A stretch of 64,000 nucleotides of DNA from Teratosphaeria epicoccoides. Taxonomy: Eukaryota > Ascomycota > Dothideomycetes > Mycosphaerellales > Teratosphaeriaceae. A program made the translations under genes and the position numbers. The first letter of the stretch is position 1. The number at the start of each line of letters is the position of its first letter. A model generated the notes under the pieces. It saw only the letters and a list, made by a program, of their open reading frames with translations, searched no databases and had not been told where the DNA came from. This document shows positions 55,530 through 64,000 of this stretch, piece after piece. The stretch spans positions 310,001 to 374,000 of the forward strand of contig JADDMT010000014.1 in the NCBI GenBank assembly GCA_021401465.1, in the 5' to 3' direction.

Positions 55530-56945
55530 CCATAGAGGAATTGACGGTCGTCGTTTTTCCTCGGAGTGCGGTCGAATGATTTGTCTTCACACTAACTGGC
55601 ATCGAGTCGGTTGACTAGCTTCGCATCCTTATCATCATTGACATGTACATCCCTGAAGTAGTGTCTGTGGACACAGAAGCTCTGGAACTCTGGACTGATG
55701 GAATAAGACGGTCGATGGGAACGTTTCGTTCAACCGCACAATCCACAGCACCTCAGCCGCGGCTACGCAGTTCGAGGCTTTCTATTGACATTCTGCCAAA
55801 GGCGACTGGAAGGTCCTTTCCTGCAACAATCGATTTCAATGCCTCTCATGAGATCATGTTTGGAGGTGGTCAAGACGCCTATCATGCACACATTGGATAC
55901 GTATGGTGCACCGATGGCACGAATACTGTGTTCGAATGTACTTGGCAACACCGATGCTACGTTTCCGATGACAGCATGTGGACCACTGTGGGCGCAGGTC
56001 CCAGATGGTAACTACGGCAAGGCGGTCGCGGCTGGATTGTCAATCCAATTGGGGCACAATGGCACACCACAATAATGTACCGGTACTTCGCCTAGTGGCT
56101 GTAGTAAGCAGGTGTGCAGCGCGAGCCCATTGTGATGGTGGAATTCTGTCTCCGTCCACGAAGTACCCGCTTCCGACTGCTTCTGGCCCAATAGTCTTTT
56201 ACTTACTGCCTACCTGACGTGCGTTGAATCCTGGAAGCATGCCGTAGTCGACACTTTGACAGGATTCGGCCGCGAGATGAAGATCTGGAGGTTCAGATGG
56301 CGAACAAATTGGGCAAAGGTCTGGGTTTCGGTTTATCTCCCTAAGGCGACAGCTTGAGCTGAGCAGGCTGGGTCTGGAAATCTCTTCCGATGTGGGAAGG
56401 TAAAGCGGCTGTGGCTACACGGTATGCTCGTTAAGCCGTGCGACACATCGGAGTTGGAATACGAGGCCCTCAGCATCGAGATGGTCATTTTGACAAAGTG
56501 TCAGCGGCATATCTGGAGTGATAAAGAATGAAAGAGGTACTGTCATTCTCCAGTCGTGTACATTAGCCCTCTCAAACCAAACAAATGGGTATCTCCGGGT
56601 ATCATGTCCTCCGCAACGAACTCCGTAACTCCATGCTATCTATCAGCCTTGCAAGTCCGTCTCTTGCCATTTATGGTGCTGTTCATGTGCCAACTCTTGA
56701 ACTCGGCTTTTCGTTATGTATCACGGCCGTCAAGGAAAGCAAGAGCAGGTCGGCTTGGACCCACGAACTGTCCAGCGCAGAACTCCTTCCCTCTTCGTGT
56801 CATCACCGTCTTCATCGATCTGATCGATATCGTCATACGATGTGAAGCTCTTCGGCCAACCACAGCTTGCACCAAACGCCGCCTACACCACCGTGGTCGG
56901 TGTAGCGTGATCGGCAGTGGTGAGAGCAGTGGAAGGCCTTGATTG
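55530..56945. other. Intergenic region with an unassigned frame
   Basis: A 122-codon frame starts at ATG 55643 (MYIPEVVSVDTEALELWTDG) and reads IMFGGGQDAYHAHIGYVWCT before stopping. Two other frames stay open beside it, so a spliced or broken gene is possible but not resolved. The remainder, to the transporter 3' end, shows nothing. Confidence 0.25.
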
Positions 56946-58739
56946 TCAGGCCGGAATTGAAGAGCTATTTGGACTCCAAGAATCCGACTTGGCCTTCACA
57001 GAAAGTTCATACGCAGTCTGCTGTCGTGCGTGCTGGCTCCTGGATTCCTGGGCATACATGTTCAAGCTCTGCTGCCATTCCATTCGCACTCTCCAACCCG
57101 GGCTCTTCCGTGCAGTCGTGTCTTCCATCATGCGGTCGACCTGCTCCAAGGTTAGACCCTTGGTCTCGTGGACGAAGATGTAAGCAAACAAGGCGCAGCA
57201 TGCGCAAGTCCCGCCCCAGATGAAGAACACCTTGTAACCAAGGTATCCTGGCTTGTCTATTATGTATGGGATACATATAGCGATCATGCAATTCCAGAAC
57301 CAGTTCGATGCTGTGGAGAGGGCGACGCCTTTCGATCTTATCGGTAATTGAAAGATCTCGCCAACGACTACCCATGCCGCTGGCCCCCATGTGCTTGCGA
57401 AGAAGAAGATGTACAGGCACACAAACGTGATCAAGACGTAATGTGCCTCTTGGGAACCTGGGTTTGCCGTGCCCACAGCGGCAATAATCAGCTCACAGAC
57501 CATCATGCTCAGGGCACCGTAGATAAGCAATGGCCGCCGTCCAAACTTTTCGATGGTGTAAAAAGAGATAGGTGTCGATGCCATGTTAACGATCGTCGTG
57601 ATCAGCGATATGAGAAAAGGGTTGCTACTAAGTCCGATTCTTTGAAAGAACGTCGTGTTGTAGTAGAAGATGAAATTGATTCCTAATGCTTGTGTTAGCT
57701 TGGAACTTGTCAATTTGAGTGCTTTGTGGCCTTCGCACCGGTGAATTGTTGAAACATTTGCAATGCAATGCCCAAGAAGACCTTGCGAGCATTGCTGTTC
57801 GACTTCAAGAAGCTGCCGGAGAAGCAGGCAAGCCAGCCCACCTCCCCAATCTGCTGCTCATATTCGTAGTTTGCTTGTATTTCGCTGAGCTCATGCAAAA
57901 CGTATTCTGATTCTTGTGGCTGACCCCGGACTCTTGCTAACGCAGCCATTGCTAGATCCAATCTGCCTTTCTTGACAAAGTACCGTGGGCTCTCAGGAAG
58001 GGACAGGAGACCTATAGCGCCATCGGTTAGTCGACATCGCAAAACAGGCGACGTGCCATCATCTGCTCACCCAGGACCAGAACTATTGCCCAGAGAAACT
58101 GTATAGCGATCGGTATCCTGAACGCTGAAGTATCTTGATTGTCTTCCGTGCAGTAAGTTACAATGCTGGCCAGCATGATTCCGATCGTGATCGCGAACTG
58201 GTAGCATGAGACTATGGCTCCTCGGACGTTTCTAGGCGCTACCTCCGACATATAGAGTATAGTGACAGCGGAAACGAAGCCTACGCCGACGCCAGCAACA
58301 AGCCTGCCGACCGAAAGCGCGGCGACACTAAGTGCTGCAACCTGAATAACGACGCCAACAAAGAAGACGCAGCATCCCAAGATGATCGTGATCTTACGTC
58401 CAATTCGGTCCGCGAGCGGTGCGCTGAAGAGAGCCCCGAAGAAAGTTCCGGCTGATAATATCGAGACGATCAAGCTGTGCTGTGACGAGCTGAGCTGGTA
58501 TGCTGGTTCTTCTGGCCCTCGATGTGGGTCTGTGTTGGGACTGCCATAGATGCGAAGGAAATCTCGCATCCCAAGGACGCTCGAGATGTAGCCGCTGTCG
58601 TATCCAAAGAGCATGCCGGCGAAGGCAGCGAACGCACACATGAGATATGCCTGTCAAAATTAGCCATTGCTTTCGATTGGCTCAGTTGTGCTGCCAATAC
58701 CTTGAGAGTCGTCGGCGCTTCGATGCTCTCAAACTCCAT
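56946..58739 (-). CDS. MFS sugar transporter
   Basis: Plasma-membrane hexose-type permease with 12 helices. Exons 58739-58701, 58650-58071, 58011-57739 and 57682-56946; introns of 50, 59 and 56 nt. All phases close to 542 residues. The first junction restores TLKAYLMCAFAAFAGMLFGY. Sugar-porter signatures are present: GYDSGYISSV in helix 1, DRIGRKITIILG (loop 2-3), VGRLVAGVGVGFVSAVTILY with SEVAPRNVRGAIVS, LPESPRYFVKKGR (PESPR loop), MFQQFTGINFIFYYN at helix 7, EKFGRRPLLIYG, and the C-terminal VHETKGLTLEQVDRMMED (PETKG-type, Pro to His). ESPRY and QQFTGINFI are typical of high-affinity glucose transporters and RGT2/SNF3-like proteins; the tail is too short for a sensor. Substrate is inferred. 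Confidence 0.93.
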
Positions 58740-59283
58740 TCTAGAGGCCAACATCTTCGTGTGCAGTCGCAGGGAGCCTCGTTGGATAACGCGATGGCAC
58801 TGGGCAGACGCAGGTCATAATAACAGGACGAGCGAGCCCAGACGCGTAGAATGTTGTTGTCAATTGACTATTGCTGCGGACAGACTATTACTGTGTGCGA
58901 ACTGTTGCAGTGGACAGACATTGTGAAGGCGACACGGAGCGAAAGAGTGCGGCCGTGCGAGGTAATAATAGGGACCTTTAGCACGTCTGCAATTAAATAA
59001 TGTTGCGACTCAGAAGAGGACCGAGCGCCGTAGTGTCGAGTTAGACTCAGGTGAATCTTGCCAGTCCAAGTAACCTTGTCGCCTAGGCCAGACGCAAGCC
59101 ACAACGATGGACAGAGCTGGGATAAGGCGGTAGTGCGAACTCTTTCCTGTCCAAAACAAGAAGCGCAAATTCCCATAGTATCTCACAGACCCGATGGCGA
59201 CATGGTCAGATTCCAGAAGCAATATTTTCACCGTCGCAACGCCACATGGTGCTTGGTAGGCTGCTCCGTGATTGCCCCGTAGC
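58740..59283. other. Promoter region of the MFS transporter
   Basis: Upstream of the minus-strand transporter and downstream of the unassigned exons at 59284. No gene recognised; an ATG at 58754 could extend the transporter by five residues. Confidence 0.4.
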
Positions 59284-59748
59284 CTAGTTCCTGAAGAGTC
59301 GCATTTGATCGTCGCCGGTCGGCACGACTGTGGGTACCTTGCAGCCGCTCGCATTAGCTCCTGTTGTGCGAGGGTTTAAGTTTGGAGATTTCCTCCCCTC
59401 TTCGAACTCGATCATATCTCGCACGATGATGACGCCCATGCGCGCCGAGCACTCTGCTTTCGATGGCACGAACAGCAGGTCATGCGGGAATGACTGTTGG
59501 CCCTCGACTGACATCCACTGGTTGTGGTGCTCGGCACCTCTAGAGGCGTCGTCATCATCATTGCGGCTCTGCCGAAGCTACAAGGAGCAGGACGGATAGC
59601 ATGTTTAGCGACCAGATGCGCATCATCTGATCAGATACAAGAAGGCCTTGTTTTCTCACCAGTCGCCAGTCAGCACCAGGCCCATACCAATTCGAACGTC
59701 TCGGCAGTCGGCGTTTGAAGGCAATTCGAAAATATCTCAAACGTGCGA
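59284..59748 (-). CDS. Terminal exons of an unrecognised gene
   Basis: Two exons joined by a very good 82-nt intron (59578-59659: GTGAGA, CGCTAAAC branch, pyrimidine tract, TTGTAG), phase 0 on both sides. The last exon encodes LRQSRNDDDDASRGAEHHNQ, WMSVEGQQSFPHDLLFVPSK, GVIIVRDMIEFEEGRKSPN and ends VPTVVPTGDDQMRLFRN. The upstream exon encodes LPRRSNWYGPGADWRL. The text is clearly protein-like. The upstream exon starts after an acceptor (CTTTCACTAG at about 59749, or an earlier one). The 5' part and start codon were not found, so this is a partial model or a truncated gene. No family recognised. Confidence 0.45.
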
Positions 59749-60943
59749 CTAGTGAAAGTTGTTTACTCGCCGGTCGTACCACTGGGACCAGTCGCTGTTG
59801 CCAAGGCTAGAAATGGTATAGCTAATGTCAAACCACACACAACTTAAATGCTGCACGGTGCACTTGTGATATAGTCCTTTTTCCATCAGCCGGAGAGAAA
59901 ACAAGGCCTTTCCTGCTGGCGGCCAAATGCACACACCAGATTTACAACTCCCTTCTGGAACCATTTTACTTCGATTTCTCAACGTTGGACTATGCAACAC
60001 AGTAGTATGATGGTGCACAACGTAGGCTATCAATTTCTCCCATTCTCTGGTTGCTCGCATTATTGCTCCATGCAATTGACCAAGGGCCCAAAAGCGACAG
60101 AGGAGGAGCTGCGGGTCATCCGTGCGACGCAGGCTGGATGGAAATCCAGAGAGAAGCCTTGAACAAGCCTCGGTGCAGGGAGGCCCATTGATCAGGTGAG
60201 CCGACAAATTGTCAACCGGATGAGTGCTGAGGACTCTGGTCGGAGCATTGGTTGGAAACACGATGCAATCAATCAATCGAATCTGGCCGTCAAATTGCCG
60301 CACGACAAAGCACCGATTCGTAAGGCAGTTGTCTGTGCCCACAAGCCGTGCAAGAGTCGATGAGCGACCTAAAATGTCAACCGATCGAGCAGTTAGTTGA
60401 CTGATGCAATGACCCGCCAACCCCGACTTGCGCCTTCCTCGTTGATCTGTACCGATGTACCCCACTGAGCTCCATCATGTCAAGGCCGTGGGGGCCACAG
60501 GGAATACCACATCGCAAGCTATTTACAGCTCATGTCTGCAGACCTGGAAACGATGGCAGCGAACGTGGATGGCGCACTCGTCACGGAAGAGCCGCAGACG
60601 CGGTTGAGCAAGGGGCTGCACATGAGTGTTGAAAGACTGGTCAGCCGGCTCGGTTGGTGAGTCAAAGCCATTGAAGTGCTTGAAGCGCTACTTCATTGTC
60701 ATCTGCCTGACTGTATAAGCAGTCAGAACCTCATGTAACGAGGCAGGTCACGCCCCCCAATGATATGTCGAATGACCACCCAATTGCTGGCCCATGTAGC
60801 TGAGGTCGCGCCTTCCATATTCAGCGACAGTAGCATGCCATCGGGCATATACTAGACCTAGGCACCTGGCGTGAAATCATCAAATCAGTATACAATACAT
60901 ACCTTTCCGTTGAAACGGCAGTGCCCACCCACCAGTGTCCACA
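59749..60943. other. Unresolved 5' part of the gene to the left, and intergenic sequence
   Basis: A 238-codon minus frame (59749-60465) is open but has no motif and no clean junction to the exons at 59748; it was not accepted. The right part is the 3' flank of NSE3. Confidence 0.3.
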
Positions 60944-62035
60944 TCAAAAGTCAGACCCCTCACCACCATCGTCGTCATCCTCATCCTCATCCCGCCTCCT
61001 CCTTCCCCTCTTCTTCCCCTGCTTATCCGCAACCGCCTGCGCAGCCTTCTGACTCTCCTTTTCCATAGCCGCCATCTTCTCCGCCATTCCCAAACTCCGC
61101 TCAATCCTTCTGTCCATCTCGTCCCTCTCCTCATCCTCCAATTCATCCGCATTATAGACCATCCGCATCAAGCCTGCGACACCGTCATCACCCACCTCAA
61201 CTTTGCCTCTCGGACCAACGACCCAGTACACATCGTCCTCGCCCGTTCCTGACGGTTCCCGGATCTTGATGATATACCCATCCCTTTCTAATTGCTTCAT
61301 GAGGTTCTCGATTTTCTCGTACGGTGTCCCGACCAAAGGAGTTGTGTCCTCGGCGCCCAGTCGCCGTAAATACTGGTCCATCTTGGTATCTGGCAGGCTC
61401 CCTCCGCTCAGTGATATCAGGCTTACCAGCATGGTAGAAAACCCCACATACATATTGTCCTCCTCTCGCCCTCCAGACAGCGCGGCAACAAGTCCCTCCC
61501 TGATTCCCAGCGGCAGAACCGAGACCAGGATCCAGCTTCCCGCTCCTTTCTGACTTTGACTCTGCTGGCTCTTCTGCGCCGCGATCTTCCTCTGTTGCTG
61601 TACCGTCATCGTCGCCTTCTCTCTGGCCGGCAATTCCACCATCTCCATGCCAAATACCGCTCGCAGCTGTATCTGCGCCTGGTTGAAGACATCACGGAAC
61701 TTGTTGCGTCCCGTGGTGCCCGCTAGGACTTTCTCGCTAATATCTGCGCGGCGGATAGGTCGGCGCTGGTATTCACAGGCCAGGGCTAGACGAACCATTT
61801 TCTTCACGAAAGCGTCCGTGTTTGTGTCGGGTTGTGTGAAGCCATCGTCGTTGTCGAGTAATGTGTCGTCCTCCTCGTCATTGCGAGAACTGCGTCCCCG
61901 CTGAGTGGCAGGTTCTGGGGAGGACGCGGGAGAGGCATCATCGTCATTGGGTCCCTGGTGATGTCAGGTCGTGAAGCAGGCGTGAAATGAAGGTGAGCTT
62001 ACGGCGCGTCTTTTGCGACCTCGGACCAAAGGCAT
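60944..62035 (-). CDS. nse3: SMC5/6 complex subunit NSE3 (MAGE domain)
   Basis: Nuclear protein that with Nse1 and Nse4 bridges the SMC5/6 heads and acts in DNA repair. Exon 1 is only 33 nt (62035-62003, MPLVRGRKRRA), followed by a 48-nt intron (GTAAGC...CTGACATCACCAG) and exon 61954-60944; total 347 residues. After an acidic, disordered N-terminus the MAGE homology domain spans about residues 55-270: FVKKMVRLALACEYQRRPIR, RADISEKVLAGTTGRNKFRD, VFNQAQIQLRAVFGMEMVEL, SWILVSVLPLGIREGLVAAL (typical LVSTLP-like segment), FSTMLVSLISLSGGSLPDTK, and a second winged helix with LMKQLERDGYIIKIREPS and VYWVVGPRGKVEV. The C-terminus is Lys/Arg-rich, then acidic (GKKRGRRRRDEDEDDDDGGE). Confidence 0.88.
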
Positions 62036-62483
62036 GGCCCAAAAAAAGCACGAAATCGATCGAACCGAACGTGAGATCGCGGAATGGTGATTTGTTCGCT
62101 CACATTATATTGTCTCTGTGGTATGAAACAAGCTCGCGAGACGCGTTCGTGTCGCGAAGCCGAAAGTCGATCAACGTGCATGACTCAGTACTACTTGCAG
62201 GTACAACAGCAGAATCCTCGAGGATCACTGACGAACGAGACTGCCTGTCAACGTGATAAGGGATTAGCAGCAGGAATCAGTGCGGGAAACAAGTACCGTC
62301 GCCATTAGAGAGATTTCCATATCATACAATCATCAATTATATGCTTGCTGGGTATCGTCGTCGCGGGAACATCAACTCCTATACCTCTACCTGTCCCGCT
62401 CCACGGCACTAACGAGACATTCTGAGTCTGACCTTGAGCTTCTAATCTCACTTCTCCCCTCGCCCTTTGCAATGTGATCTCTG
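62036..62483. other. Promoter region of NSE3
   Basis: Between the NSE3 start and the SNF4 stop, both genes on the minus strand. No gene recognised. Confidence 0.4.
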
Positions 62484-63917
62484 TCATCGTGAATCCTCGC
62501 TCTCATCCTCTAATGGACTATTAAGAGTATAGTCGAGTATATCGCTCAAACTCAAGACGCCCTTGAGCTGGCTCTGTTCATCGATGACGACCAACCTGTG
62601 CACACGCGACTTCCTGATCGTATCGAAAATCGTGTCCAATCGATCATTCAATGTGCATGTGTAGATGCCAGGGAAGTCATCCGATCGCTTCCCCAGCGCA
62701 CTGCCCACGGTGAGATTTAGATTTTCATAGTCGCCACCTTTGATGAGCGAGATGACGTCCACAGCCTCAAACACGTTGAGCACAGTGCCATCCTTCTCGT
62801 CCAGGATCGGAACACTCGAGATACTTCGTTTGACCAGTTGATGGATCACGTCCATGACCGGCGTGTCCATATGCGCCGTGACGACATTCTCATAGCTGCC
62901 AACACCATAATGTTGCAGGTCTCTCAACGGCTTTCTCAGCCACTGCGTCTCCTTCACGTTGACCGAGACGAACTTCAAGATACGGTACTGCGTGACAACG
63001 CTCACCACCATCTCTCTCTGCGTCTCATCATCCAGATCCACCAATGGTATCCTTCTTGCCCTGGACTCCAGCATCCGCCGACATGCCTCGTATAACGGCT
63101 TGTGCGGATTGATTGAGACAGTCTCGATGGGCGCCACTCCAATCGCCCTCTCAATTTCCCTGAGCGAATTCAATTTGAACTGATCAACTTGTGCCAGCGC
63201 ATCCGGATTCTGCCAGTAATATTGCACCACATTTAAGTAATCACTCGTCGTCAACAGCCCCGCAAATGTACTCGTCTTGGAATCCCACAAAGGCGCACTG
63301 ACAATCTGGCTCTGCGTCAAGATATTCAAACTCTTCTTCACCAGCAGACTTGTGTCGAAGATGATGAGACGGTAGCTGAGCGGCAGGACATCGTAACTCG
63401 TGCGCACTTTAAGAAAGGCACGGATGGCCCGCAGACCATCGATCTGGTCGCGGTCGACGGCCGACATTGGCTTCTTGTGCTGGCTAGGAAGTTTAAAAGG
63501 GCTCCCTGCACGCGCAGATGTAGGTCGCAAAAGGTCGGAGGGGGCGACGAAGTGCGGCGTCCCGCTTCCTATGCCAGTCGATGCACTTGTATTCGCCGTG
63601 GCTCCTGGGCTTGTGGAGTGACTTCTCTGCGGCGTGACCGTTGACTTTGGGCTTGCAGGTTCATCCGCAGTATTCGCTGGCGCCGATGATGCGGGATGCT
63701 CGTCGTCCGCATTCTGTTCTCGTCCTTGCTGTGTGTGCGTCTTGTGACTCTCTTCCGGCGATACAGTAGCCTGCTCATCACTTTCCGCCTCTGCAGACGC
63801 CTCAGCCGTCGTTGCACTTGTGGGATAATGATCCCGGTCCTTATGCTCAGCCTGAGGTTCTTCCTGTAACAGCTCGCTTTCATCCGTCTCCGTGTGCGTC
63901 TCATCCATAGCTGGCAT
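62484..63917 (-). CDS. SNF4: AMPK gamma subunit SNF4
   Basis: Regulatory nucleotide-binding subunit of the SNF1/AMP-activated kinase that controls carbon catabolite derepression. One exon, 477 residues (474 if translation starts at the second ATG, 63908). Residues 1-150 are acidic, Ser/Thr-rich and disordered, longer than in yeast. Four CBS motifs follow from about 160: AIRAFLKVRTSYDVLPLSYR, VSAPLWDSKTSTFAGLLTTS, DYLNVVQYYWQNPDALAQVD, INPHKPLYEACRRMLESRAR, RRIPLVDLDDETQREMVVSV, QYRILKFVSVNVKETQWLRK, TPVMDVIHQLVKRSISSVPI, VFEAVDVISLIKGGDYENLN, and a final VHRLVVIDEQSQLKGVLSLS with SDILDYTL. The R-x-x-R-x-P and S-D-I-L signatures used in adenylate binding are intact. Confidence 0.95.
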   Translation of the reverse strand: MPAMDETHTETDESELLQEEPQAEHKDRDHYPTSATTAEASAEAESDEQATVSPEESHKTHTQQGREQNADDEHPASSAPANTADEPASPKSTVTPQRSHSTSPGATANTSASTGIGSGTPHFVAPSDLLRPTSARAGSPFKLPSQHKKPMSAVDRDQIDGLRAIRAFLKVRTSYDVLPLSYRLIIFDTSLLVKKSLNILTQSQIVSAPLWDSKTSTFAGLLTTSDYLNVVQYYWQNPDALAQVDQFKLNSLREIERAIGVAPIETVSINPHKPLYEACRRMLESRARRIPLVDLDDETQREMVVSVVTQYRILKFVSVNVKETQWLRKPLRDLQHYGVGSYENVVTAHMDTPVMDVIHQLVKRSISSVPILDEKDGTVLNVFEAVDVISLIKGGDYENLNLTVGSALGKRSDDFPGIYTCTLNDRLDTIFDTIRKSRVHRLVVIDEQSQLKGVLSLSDILDYTLNSPLEDESEDSR

Positions 63918-64000
63918 GCCTCGCCCTTCTTGGGCTCATCGAGTGTCACCCGTTCTCGGCTTGAGTAGCAATTTTGTACAATTGGTTCGTGTATGGTGGA

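Noticed and set aside
59749..60465. 238-codon minus frame as a gene
   Set aside because: Random-looking composition, no motif, and no in-phase splice to the good exons directly downstream.
1..64000. Reassignment of TAG to a sense codon
   Set aside because: TAG ends several intact genes here (CAP10-like, ferric reductase, CCCH protein, GST), so it is a normal stop.

Overview
The window looks like nuclear DNA of a filamentous ascomycete, most probably a Dothideomycete. Genes are dense and lie on both strands. Introns are short (about 48 to 100 nt) and almost all obey GT-AG, with CTRAY-like branch points. Domain types are fungal: CAP10/GT90, HET domains, a CLU/TIF31 protein, an SNF4 gamma subunit, and a DUF1772 protein. 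The class assignment is inference; the sequence alone does not name a species. No tRNA, rRNA, CRISPR array or intact transposon was found.

Layout. 1-4.4 kb (minus): a large secreted protein made of eight two-cysteine helical modules separated by dibasic Kex2-type sites, broken once by an in-frame TAG. 5.1-8.3 kb: a GT90 CAP10-like glycosyltransferase. 8.8-11 kb: a decayed F-box/LRR-like gene and a tiny secreted ORF. 11.3-13.3 kb: a membrane-anchored pepsin-fold protein that seems to lack one catalytic Asp. 14.6-15.7 kb: a three-KH RNA-binding protein. 16.9-19.8 kb: relics of a FAD monooxygenase and a cytochrome P450. 21.3-23.1 kb: a ferric reductase. 24.5-33.6 kb: conserved genes (TPR/J-domain co-chaperone with a canonical heat-shock element, a mitochondrial AAA protein, CLU1/TIF31). 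34.6 kb: a small secreted cysteine protein. 35.2-41.8 kb: a nuclear-looking protein with repeated L-A-R-S-P-x-K motifs, the HUT1 nucleotide-sugar transporter with an apparent GC-AG intron, and a CCCH zinc-finger protein. 43.9-44.8 kb: a glutathione S-transferase with a perfect CRE in its promoter. 45.2-46.3 kb: a HET pseudogene. 47.9-49.6 kb: a proline-rich membrane/coiled-coil protein. 50.4-55.5 kb: a small spliced orphan, a DUF1772 protein and an intact, unusual HET-like protein. 56.9-58.7 kb: an MFS sugar transporter. 59.3 kb: terminal exons of an unknown gene. 61-64 kb: NSE3 (SMC5/6 complex) and SNF4.

How it fits together. Conserved cellular genes (CLU1, HUT1, NSE3, SNF4, KH, J-protein) alternate with accessory genes (secreted proteins, HET proteins, oxidases, reductase, transporter), and several accessory genes are decaying. 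The most unusual locus is the modular secreted protein at the left end. Exon boundaries were chosen by eye from splice signals plus reading-frame continuity; where phases close exactly this is stated.
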